This document shows positions 34,701 to 46,700 of a stretch of 64,000 nt of DNA, one piece after another. The DNA comes from Cladopsammia gracilis (lineage: Eukaryota > Cnidaria > Anthozoa > Scleractinia > Dendrophylliidae): positions 513,501 through 577,500 of the forward strand of contig JAJGOT010000437.1 of NCBI GenBank assembly GCA_022457155.1, read 5' to 3'. The position numbers and the translations under genes were made by a program. Each line of letters opens with the position of its first letter. The first letter of the stretch is position 1. Under the pieces are notes generated by a model, which saw only the letters and a program-made list of their open reading frames with translations, did no database searches and had not been told where the DNA came from.

Positions 34701-37700
34701 AATGTGGTACAGTGGAATGTCTCCTTACGGACACCTTTATAATATGGACACCTCTCTATTATGGACAGTTCTCTTGGTCCCAAGATATAAAAATTCATAC
34801 AATCCCTTCCTCTATAATACGGACACCTCTATCATACAGACACCTCTATCATACAGACATCTCTATTATGGACACCTATAATACGGACACCTCTATAATA
34901 CGGACATCTCTATAATATGGACACCTATAATACGGCACCTCTATAATATGGACACCTCTATAATATGGACACATCTATAAAATGGACACTTCTATAATAT
35001 AGACACCTATAATGTGGACACCTCTATTATCAAAACTATAACAAAATTCTCAAATGTGATTGGTTATCGGCAGGCCTGATTAGAGCATTAATAGGACAGT
35101 TTACGCATCATGCTTGCAATTGGACGATGTAATTGGACCGTACGTGTCATTTGTGTGTGCCATCCTTTTTCTGTGCATGCATCTCAGTCAAACACACTCA
35201 ATTGTTATGTTTTTATTCACCAAAACGTGTAACCATTCAACGTTTTATCCTCAAATTGTATTATAGTTATGATTAATTGGTAACAGGATTTCGTGTCGTC
35301 CAATTCTGTCTGTAATCATACTCGTGATTAAACAAATCGGACTCCCGCTTCGCAGTCGTCCGATTTTGTTAATCACTCGACGTATAATTACAGACCAAAT
35401 TGGACTCTACTCAGTCCTATTACCATTATTAATACGGACACCTCTATAATACGGACACCTCTATAATACAGACACCTCTATAATACGACACCTCTATAAT
35501 ACGGACACCTCTATAATACGGACACCTCTATAATAGGGACACCTCTATAATACTGACACCTCTTTAATACGGACACCTCTTTAATACGGACACCTCTATA
35601 ATAGGGACACCTCTATAATACGGACACCTCTATAATACGGACACCTCTTTAATACGGACACCGCTATAATACGGACACCTCTATAATAGGGACACCTCTA
35701 TAATACAGACACCTCTATAATAGGGACACCTCTATAATAGGGACACCTCTTTAATACGGACACCTCTATAATATGGACACCTCTATAATAGGGACACATC
35801 TATAATACGGACACCTCTTTAATACGGACACCTCTATAATATGGACACCTCTATAATGCACCTCTATAATACGGACACCTCTATAATATGGACACCTCCA
35901 ATATACGGACACCTCTATAATACAGACACCTGTATAATACGGACACCTGTATAATGCAGACACCTCTATCATTTTTTTTTTATTATTATTCTGACCTTTT
36001 ATTTACACAGTTACAATTTTACATTCACAAAATAGGTTAAAAGTGATAACAATTCGATATATTTAACAATCTTACACAGTTACCCTATTTTCAGCTTAAG
36101 AAATTAAACAAATTAAGCTAATTAAACTAAATGAACCAAGCAACATAAAAAAAAAGACAAACAGGATAGAAGGCAAATCGGCTTAAGATTTTTAAATTAT
36201 TAACTATTCCTTTTCATTTGAATATCCATTTCTTTTCAAAGAAGTTTTTCTTATTTTTTTTTCTTTCAATTTCATATTTGATAGCTATCCTGTTCTGATA
36301 ACCTTGTATTTTAGGGTGTATTTGTTTTCTTCTGCAGTCCCACAAAAACAGTTTTCCGATAATAATAAAGTAATTGAGTAGTATGTGTGAAGGGCAGTGT
36401 GTTGAAAGCATTCCAAATAAAACATTTTCCAAAGTCAGGTGAACTACCTGATTTGACAAGCGGAACCAGTACAATTCGAAATCATTCCAGAACTGACTGG
36501 CATAAGTGCATTGATAAAGAAGATGATATAGCGTTTCTCATTCAGCTTCGCAGAAAGTGCATAAGTCGTCAGCACTAAAGCCAATTTTACACAATTTCGT
36601 GTTTGTGTAGAGTATATTGTTAAGGATTTTATACTCCTTAACATATACACCTCTATCATGCGGACACCACTATCATGCGGACACCTCTATCATGCGGACA
36701 CCTCTATCATGCGGACATCTCTATAATACGGACACTTTGGTCTGTCTTTTTGGTGTTCTTATTAAGGAAGTTTGACTGTAGTACCTTATTGCAGATAAAG
36801 CATAGAAATTGGCCCAAAAGAGAGCAATAATTCCTTTTTAGGTGGTGACATTATCACATGAAGCACAAACCATAAATAATTTGTGTTGTTTTGAGTTTTC
36901 TTTCCAAGTTTGCAACCAGATTTTTGGTGTTTCTGACTTGTAAACTTAATGGTAAGGTAAAATGAATGGGTAAATTCTAAGGGGGTTTTTATTAATAGGA
37001 TTTTTGAAGCAACATTTCTGATTAATAAATTATGCTATTTGTTGTGATTTGACGCAAATAGTGCAAAATTGCACCATTGCATAATATCAGAAGCACTGTA
37101 TGTAAATATTTAAAGTTAAAAACATTGTTTGGGAGGACCAACACATGATGGCGGGCAGGACATGAGGAGCAGATTTAGGGATGTACAGTTTATGGGAAAG
37201 CAGGAGGTGGGAGGCAGGATTAGCAAGGTGGAAGGGAGAGGTTGAGAGATAGTACATCTTCACTACTACAACAGCCACTTGTTGCCAGGACATATTAACT
37301 TATAAGTTTCACAGAAGTGGTGGGAACTGATCGTAAATAGTTCAAGGAATAGGAAGTTCAGAATCCCTGTTAAGCGCTCTAGATCTGAAGCTTGTCAAAC
37401 TACTATCCTTGTTGAGGGGCCGGATTCACAAAGCCCTTCTAAGTTAAGACATATCCTAAGTATTGTTTCTTAACAATAGCCTATTGTTGGAATGACAAGA
37501 CTATTGTTAATAAACAACACTTAGGATATGTCTTAACTTAGAAGGGTTTCGTGAATCCGTCCCCAGAATTTTAGACTGGTGTTAATTCCATCATGTTACT
37601 CGTGTTAAAATCCCATATCTGACTACCACACTTACTTAACCTCTCAAGCTTTTCACTTCCTTTTTTCTCTCTATCTGAGCTTTAACTTAACTTGCTTTTG

Positions 37701-40700
37701 TTGCAGATCTGTGATAGAAACACTTGATGAGGATACCGTGTTGTTTGTGATGGGTGATCATGGTATGACACGTACTGGTGACCATGGTGGAGACAGTGAT
37801 GATGAGGTGGATGCAGCTCTTTTTGTTTATTCACCAAAGCCTCTGACAACTTGCAACATAACAAGGGTAAGTGGACAGGTTTTCATTTGAGGTGAGTCAC
37901 AGGAGATAATGTCGACCGGTTGTTGAGCATGAAAAGTCTGACAGTTTCATTTTGAAAAATGTGAAATGGGATGTCCATATTAAGGTAGTCTTGGAGGCTG
38001 AATTGGTGATTTTGGCTCATTTTTGTAGTGCAAGAAACATAACAAATATTTAGCCAAGAATGATGTAATTTTCAGAGCTAATGCAGGGTAATTTCTCAAG
38101 AAAAAATAAATTCATTTTAATGATAAGGTGTCTGTATTAGGCAGGTGTCCATAAAGTGGGGCTCAAACTGTACTATTAGTAAAGCATTTGAAATTAGGCT
38201 TCAGGCCTGTTTACATGGAGGGAGGGTCACCCAGCTAACTGTGTTACCTGCATAGAAGAGTCACCCCTCTTTGTCTGCCTGGGTCACCCAGCTAACTGGG
38301 CTAAGTTTCCACATGTTTTCCAGGTGAAACTTAAATTTGAACTAAATGCCCACAGAAATGATAAATTCCAAACACAAGCAGTCCTATTATGTTAATTTAA
38401 AAAAAAAATAAAATCAAAACATTTTTTTCAGAATTATACAAACTTATTCTAAGGCTGACAATAGATATCTTTTAACTTAGCAGCTGAAGTTGTTGAAGCT
38501 TGTAAAATATAATTATGTGTTGCTAATTGCTATGAACTTGGATATTGACTTGAGGACAGTTTAAACTTTATTATGAAGGAAAAAGTAGAATTTTGGAGCA
38601 TTTGTTAAGACTGCTTGCTGGTATTCTCGTAAATGCTACAATATGCCTCCTATAACACTGCACAAACTCAGGTAAATAGGTTAAGAATTTTGCAGGTAAA
38701 GGCTGGTTATGTTTTAGCCCAATTACAGTAGGTGGGTCACCCGGCTAAGAGAGCCTCCACCATCCCAGCCTGCACAGGCATGGTGCTTGGAAAGGTTGCT
38801 TCTTTTCCCAGATTGAAGATTTTGTTCGCTTCTTACGCTTGGACAGCTACACAGGCTACCTTCCTCCATGTAAACAGGCCCTTAGTAAACACAGTATCTA
38901 CATTGTATGATCAGGTTAACTGTAAAGCCTGTTTCACACGTGCGACGCAAATGCAAACGCAAGAAATGGAAAAATTTTCATTTCCTTGCATTTGCATTTG
39001 CACTTGCGTTTGCGTTTCACACGTGTGAACCAGGCTCAACGCAAATGCAAGCGCAAACGCAAGGTGAAAAGCACTTGTTACATTTGCGTCGCGCGTGTGA
39101 ACCAGGCCTAACTGTAACTGTAAATCTTTATGTAAACACGGTAAAATCATCAGGAACCTAACCTAGCTAACCTAACTAGCCTAAACAAATTACAAAGCTA
39201 ACTACAATTAATCTAAATAACCTGTTTTTCATGAATGCCGTGTGTAGTTTAAATTAAAAATTCAGATAAGCTGATCGTTTAAATTGACTTAGAGATTTCA
39301 TTTCTCTCATATCACAGGGTGGGCTGTTCCAGAGAACTGCTCCGCTATAACTAAAGCTGTTTTTCATGTAGTTCGTGGAAACGGGACGACTAGTTTGTTT
39401 TCAGAGTCCCTCAGAAAATCGCGTATTTCATTTCGTTTAACAAATTTAGAGGACAGGTATTCAGGTACAAGACCATTTAAACACTTGTAACCATTATTTT
39501 TAACTAAAACTCTGAAAAATGAACAAATATTGTGCTTTTTGTTATAATAGTGCCGAAACCTAATCAGCAACCGTAAAATTTGATTCCTTTTAAAACTCAC
39601 CCATCTGTTTGCAACATAATATATAAACACCCCTTCTTCCCTTCTTTCGCTTTTTCTTTTTTTTTTCGACTTTTTATTCATTTTTTCTACTTTTTTTAAT
39701 GTCTAGAAAAGAACCACCAGTGTCTCTCAAATCGACTTGGTCCCAACCTTCTCTCTGCTTCTGGGCATTCCCATTCCGTTTGGTAACCTGGGCACCATTA
39801 TTCCTGATCTGTTTTGTCATGACGCTGAAGTGGACTTACAAGCTTTCTCTGCCAACAACAAGAACCGCACCATGTTGCAAGAGGTCCTGAGCTTACTACA
39901 ACGAAACGCAGCTTTTGAACTCAATGCCAAGCAAGTCCACAAGTATCTTACTACGTACACTTCAGTTTCAGGGGAGATCTCTTCGAGCACATTTGAACAA
40001 CTTGCGAATATTTTACACAACGCAACTTCGCTTGTTTCCGAAACTAAACGTATCGTAAACAAATTCGGAGGTTTAAAGGGAATAATTGAAGATGCTACTG
40101 ACGAAGAATTGGTACATCTTAATAAAATGTTAACCAGCATTGAAGAATTTTTTGCTGATTATCTGTCCCGAGCAAAAGCGCTCTGTCAATCTTTGTGGGC
40201 AAAGTTCGATCTCAACTCTATATTTGTTGGTATCTCTGTGCTATTTATTGGTATTGCTGTGGTGGTGTTAACACTCCTTGACAAAAGAGTACAACTGTCC
40301 CTGTTAGCGGTGTTTCCTCTTGTGGGTCTCAGTATCGCTTCAGCAGTAACTTCCTTTAACTTTGAATTCATCATCCTCATTATTTCATTTCTTGTTTGCG
40401 GATTAATACTTGGAATTTTTGTTTTCCTTCGGAAAAAGATAATTAAAAAGACGGAAGTGTTAGTTACTAGTTTCTTTGAAAAACCTTCAACGGACGGTAT
40501 TTTAGCAATGGTTTTGTGTTTCCTTCAGTGCGTTGCCTTGTTTTCGAACAGTTTCGTCGTGAACGAGGACAAAATTATTGCGTTTTTCATTGAAGCTTTA
40601 ATAACGGTGAAATGTGTCCAGGGCCTTTGGAAGTTCGGACAGTGCGAAAACAGGAAACCCACGTTAAGACACAGCTTTAGGAAGTCTGGTAAAAAGGAGT

Positions 40701-43700
40701 TGAAGCGAGCAAATACCACGGGATTTCTCCTCAGATTGTCTGTTGCTTGGATAGCCTTCGAAATTGTTAATAGAACTGCAATTGCATTGAAAGGTTGTCG
40801 AGAAGAACAATGGTATTGCGTGCCTACAGATTTTCTCAAACCTTTGTCAGCTCTAACGGAGAGGAACTCTGTTGCAAGCAACCGATTTTTTCTAACTGTA
40901 CTGTGTACGGCCGTCATCCCGTTTTCTGTTCGGCAATGGCTTCGTTACCAAGGGAACTTAAATGGGCCTTCGTTTGTGGTATTATGTATAAAATTCGCTT
41001 TGCCAGCAGCATTTGTAGTGATGTGTGTTCATTGGGCTCTACAAATTGTCCCGCAGGAAATGAATTCTGTACTCCCGGAACTTCATCTCTGGCAGCAGAT
41101 TATTCTACCACAGGTGGTCTACTGTCTTTGTGTGGTGACAGTCACAAGCGTTATTTATTCTCCACTGTGTATCTACACTATCTTTAGAGGCAGAAAAAAC
41201 TCATTCAAAGAAACTGTTAAATCCTTACAAGGTACCGAGGACAATTCTAAAATTATTCACGCGTTGTTTAGAGAAATTAAACAGAAATGGGATGGTTTGG
41301 ATGGCAACAAAACTCAAATTGAAGATGGTGGTAGAGATGAGGAAAATACGCCGGTGGTTTATGGTCTGGCAACGGTATATTCATCACCGTTGCTGGTTTT
41401 ATCACTCGCTGTTGCGTTACCTTTGATGATGCTCCTCGGCAATGGAATGTCGCTGTCTGTTGTTTTAATGTGCGTACAGATCTTTCTGTTGCTGGAGGTT
41501 CGTGGCCTGATTCAGGATGTGGAATCAGATGGCAGTGATAGCTGCATTTTAGGTTAGTACTGGTGACTGCGTTCAACATTAGAGCAGTTTTCAATTGAGT
41601 TTCGTAAGACCAAAACCAAAGTAATTACTCTGACCAATCAGAGCAGTCGTAAACAATCCAATGAACCAATCAGAGCTCGAAGCAATTACATGTCGGCGGC
41701 GCCAAGCGCGGGAAAACGCGCGCGAGCAAGTCACGATTGGTTTTGGTTTCAGTTCTGATTGGTCGAGAAAGTGGCGCGAGATTTTTTAGCCAATCACAAA
41801 GCGTCTTAGCAATGCAAAATCAAAGCGATTGTGTAATTACTTTCGACACTTAATTGAAAACTGCTCTATAAGCAAGTGATTGACTAATCTTAAAGGAGTT
41901 ATGTCTTGGAGATTTTGACGTTTTTTGGGTCAAACAACCCCAAATTAAAACTAAGTACATTTGTCACACGAAATAGGAAGATATCAAGTCACAAAGAGAT
42001 ACAGTAAAAACCCGCAAGTAACAACCTGTATTTTCCTAAGTGAGCCTAAACAGGTTGTTACATAAATGGTAATTAGCACAAATTTAGGCTATTAAGGTTC
42101 TTAAATAGGTTCTTATATTTTCTGAAGAAAACAATTACATTGTAGCTAATAGCATTTAGTGGTATTCAGCCTATTCCTTATATAAAATCTGCATACGAAG
42201 TAAGTATTTACGTAAAAATGACTATTAATAATAAGAAAAATTGAAGCACTGATCACAGAACATAACATTATATACATGTACTTTTATTTGCCCAACTGTA
42301 CTGTACACATTTTTTATATACATTAGATTTTAGAAAATAAGAACCTGTTTCAAATTTTATTGCGGGTTTTTACTGTATCAATAAGAGGAAGATATTAAGT
42401 GAATTTTCGAGGAGAGAATCAACCATAACCCGAGTTTTTGGCGAGTTTTTGAAGACACAAAACGATTAACTTAAAAAACCTGGCCCAATTTTTTCAAGTC
42501 GCAATCCATTTCCATCCTGGCCATCTGCAGCCCAAGTCACTTATTTTTGCCCTTAAAGAACTAGTAGAGTTATTTTAGAGCAGTTTTCAATTGAGTGTGA
42601 AAAGTAATTACACAATTGCTTTGGTTTTTCATTGCTACGCTTTATGATTGGCTAAAAAATCTCGCGCCACTTTCTCGACCAATCAGAAGTAAAACCAAAA
42701 CCAATCGTGACTTGCTCGCACGCGTTTTCCCGCGCTTGGCGCCGCCGACGCTAATTTCCCTTTCGTAAACGGTCGATGCCATTTTTAACGGTCGATGCCA
42801 TCATTAGCATTCATTAGCAACCAAGCCTTTTGAAATGGTCGATGCTATTTCTATTTAAATTATGCGTGGATTGGGACGAAAGTAGGCTATCATTATTAGA
42901 TAAAATTGGGCCAAGGTAAAGCGATTATTAGATCTAAGCTAGATTCGCGGTTAGGTTAGATTTAGGGTTAGGGTGACCCGTTATTGATATATATTAAGAA
43001 AAGCATCTTTTATAATTAAATTTTTCTTGGATTTGCCGGATCAACCCAGTGGTCTAGTGGTAAAGGAGAAATGCTAACATGCAGAGGTTCCGGGTTCGAT
43101 TCTAGGTAATTAATTGCATTTTTCTTTTTCTGATAGAAAAAATAATTCTAAAATTAGTGAAAATTTTTCTAAGTGTCGCGAAAATGGCATCGACCGTTTA
43201 CGAAAAGGAAATGTGCGCCGCCAACATGTAATTGCTTCGAGCTCTGATTGGTTCATTGGATTGTTTACGACTGCTGTGATTGGTTAGAGTAATTACTTTG
43301 GTTTTGGTTTTGCACACTCAATTGAAAACTGCTCTAATAAAACCGGCCAATTATTTTTGGTTTTCCACTGCTATAAATATGTCTTCTGGACTTTTTTAAA
43401 GTGACACTATAAATGGTGACATAGACCCTTTTTTAATTGAATTGCGACTCGTGTCCCCGTATCTTTAACAATTACGAACTTGTATAATTTTAAAAAAGAA
43501 AAACGGAAGTACATGGTATAATCTAATCTATGTTTCATATACATCTACTTCTTTCAGTGACCTCTTAAATCTTACGAGGTGGTGCAAATCAGCAATTGGT
43601 TTCCGTTTCCGTTATGTACTGATCTGAAAAGATTCATGAACTCCGGCGAGAGTGACAATTACGAAAAACATTGCATTGCGTACAAAATGGTAGACTGCTG

Positions 43701-46700
43701 GTAGAAGTATCTTATTTATCTCAGGGAGCAAGCGAGCGAGCGCGAAAATCGCCTGCTGTCGCGTCCACCCATTCATGAGATCTCACGCTCGGGTTTTTCG
43801 CTCGTTGGTCTATCCCTGTGAGAAATGAAAGGCTATATTCATAGTCTAACAAAATGGTTTCTGAGACTAAATCATTATTTACTTGACAGAAATATGAAAG
43901 TAACTTATGGGAAGGGTGTGCCCGCCACTTTCAGATTTAGCCTTAACCTGAAATCGGCTGACACACCCTTCCCCAAGTTGAGTGGGGTTTAAGGTGGGAT
44001 TCAACCTAAATTTGAATGAAATTTTAAGAGGTTTAAAGAAGGGATAGGAGAAAGAAAATGATTTTTGGAACACCACCAGACAATTCATACCCACACAAGA
44101 GCACCCAAGGTTGCTAGTGGACTAACTTGGTGTCCGTCTATTTAACTATTATAGCGCGAAAGCGCGCGTGATATCGCCTAATACTTAGCCGACGAGGCCG
44201 TAGGCCGAGTCGGCTAAAATTAGGCGATATCACGCAAGCTTGAGCGCTATAATAGTTTTATAATTCAACACATTGATAACAAAGCATAGTTTGAAGAAAA
44301 AATATCGCCGACAAGCCTTTTATTAAAAAAAAAAAAAAAGCTTACAGATGTTTTACCGCGCGAAACTTGCAACATCACAGAGTTCATGAATGAAAGTGGC
44401 GCCTTTGTCAATATTGTGCAAGCTTGCATGAACACTATAACTGTTTTATAATTCAACACATTGATAACAAATCACAGTTTCGAGAAGAAAACCATTGAGA
44501 TATACAACCTTTCATTAAGTAAAAAGGCTAACTACAATATTTTACCTCGCACCATTTCTTAAACAACAAACAGTGAATGCCGAAACTTTTGCCAAGCTAA
44601 AATTAATTTATCGTACACAATCAGTTGACAGTTTCTACGAAGAGCTTTCGTCTGCTCAAAGAACGGAACAGAGTAGTGACTACAAGAATTAAAACACAGT
44701 AAAATGGCATAGAATGTCTTAGTTACAAGTGTTTCGTATCTTAAAAAGTTCAATTCAGAATCAAAACAATTTGAACAAACACACGGCTACGAACCTAAAC
44801 ATAGCGGCGAAAAGGCGGAAAGAACTACAGCGTGGACAGTGAGCTTACAAAAATTCACAGCTAAAGGATACAAGAAACGGTTAAAACATCGTACCTGTAG
44901 TTGATTTGGCTTTTTAGTCCCTTCCATAAGCACCAAATTTTAAAACATCGAAGTACGAGCTGAGTCGATCAATGTTGTTTACAAACTTGGAATGCTCGTT
45001 TTTTAGCTCCCACAGCCGTAATGACGAGATCAGAAACTTTTCTGAGGAAACATCAAGTCTATATCATATTCCAGAGGTGATTACCAAAGGAACTTCACGA
45101 AAATTGTGCTCCTTCATTCACTTCTTGTCGAGCGGTTAAACTTTGAACCAGTTTTCATTCAGCTACGCCAAGAAACACTGCGACCGCGACAACGCGAAAA
45201 TTTCGCGCCTTTTTTGTCCAATCATGTGAACAGTATTTTTCTCTTTTCTTTTCTTCTCTTTTTTTCTTTCTTTTCCCTTTTTTAACTTATAGTTCACGCA
45301 CTTTTTCGCGAAAAAACACGAAATTGCAGGCAGCAGTCATTTTCACTTTCCTTCAAAATGCGAAATTTACCGCCATCGCTGGTTATATGTCATGTAGACA
45401 TAACATCTATCCATAACTTTTTTACCATATTTGGGCAGTGTATCAATGTGTTGAATTATAATAATTATTAACTACAAATTCTAATTTTAAAACTCCACTA
45501 AATCTTCAATATTTCTTATTTCTCTAAATTTTACCAATCCTTTGAGAAAACCTACTTCCTCCCAAACTTACCCAAAAATCACCCAAAAATTTACAAAACA
45601 TCCCACAACATAGGTTCATGTAATGAGCGAAGGGTTTTTGGATTGCTTGAAACGTGAACGAGATATTTCCATTAAAGCTATGTTAAGTGGCGGGAAAATG
45701 GCGTTTAGGTGAAGTCCCGCCTTAAGTGTCTGTTCGCCAATTGCGTCGATCAATTTTACCAGCAGCTTAGATGTCGTGTAAGTATAAAAGTAGGACGGGG
45801 AAACTACTGGGTGATTGCACGATGTTTAAGTTTGTCGCATCGTAAAAAAGAAAGATTATTTCAATTGTATCGTTAGATCCCTCGTGGAGCATGGTGGTCC
45901 TGTGGCATTTCCTGTCGTCCTATTACTTCTACTGCACAGGACACCAGGCCACAATCCCGTCCATCCGGTTCGAAGCTGCTTTTGTTGGTTTTCCAGGAGA
46001 CATGGAGAATCTTATTTTACCAGGTTAGTCATGGTTTTGCATATAAACGAAACGCATCTTTAATAGTTCAACAAAGCAAACCCGTTTACAGCACAGGTTG
46101 CCCAAGCCCGCTTCAAGAGCCCGTGAACCACAGTGCGCCACTTAGTTTATTAATTATTCATACGTTTACAGCAGGCTTATTTCTATATTTTAAAAATCGT
46201 ACCTGGCTCCGAGGCTTAGGGGAATAAAACAAAAGAAATCACATTGAGTTTAAGGGACGAATAATCTATTTCTTTTGTTTTATTCCCTTAAGGCTCCAGT
46301 CAAATTAGAATTGCAATATATCGAAAATGGCTTATTATAAGACTTTGTATGGAAAATTTTCTTTGTAATATAACAGTGCTAAATGTGCAATAAATTTCTC
46401 TTTTGAGCTCGCATTTTCTTTTGTCTTTACGGTGTTTCGGGCTTCATTTGGACGGCTTAATGCCCTTCCGAGAGCAAGGAATTTCCACACCAACAAGCTG
46501 AGGGATAAGGGTCCAGTAGCGAGCTTGGGTTGCCTGTGCTTACAGTACATCTAAGGCCCCGTCCACACGTATCCGGATATTTTTGAATCCGCAACTTTTT
46601 TGTTACCGATTAGAAAATATTCGCGTCCACACGTAGCGTATTCGAATTGTATTTGCCCGAATTCGCCGGATACGTGTGGACGGAAGGCCAATCCGCAACA

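Larger units (their letters stand above)
42578..43334. mobile_element. MITE family GAGCAG, copy 3, interrupted
   Basis: TA-flanked, same ends as copies 1 and 2, but split in its GGCGCCGCC core by an insertion of about 460 bp (42751-43214). The short sequence GCGCCGCC(G/A)AC is present on both sides of the insertion, as expected of a target duplication of about 9-11 bp. Confidence 0.8.

Noticed and set aside
34728..35968. Possible CRISPR-like array
   Set aside because: Units are contiguous 17 bp tandem repeats without spacers, in a eukaryotic intron.
35766..35972. Open frame with repeated CIIEVS/CPYYRG words
   Set aside because: Minus-strand reading of the 17 bp minisatellite in a PIGO intron.
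40525..41594. Several 60-130 codon frames on both strands
   Set aside because: They overlap the long, in-phase PIGO exon 4 and are out-of-frame shadows.
43041..43110. Functional tRNA gene
   Set aside because: A and B boxes are present, but no acceptor or anticodon stem is evident and it lies inside a mobile element.
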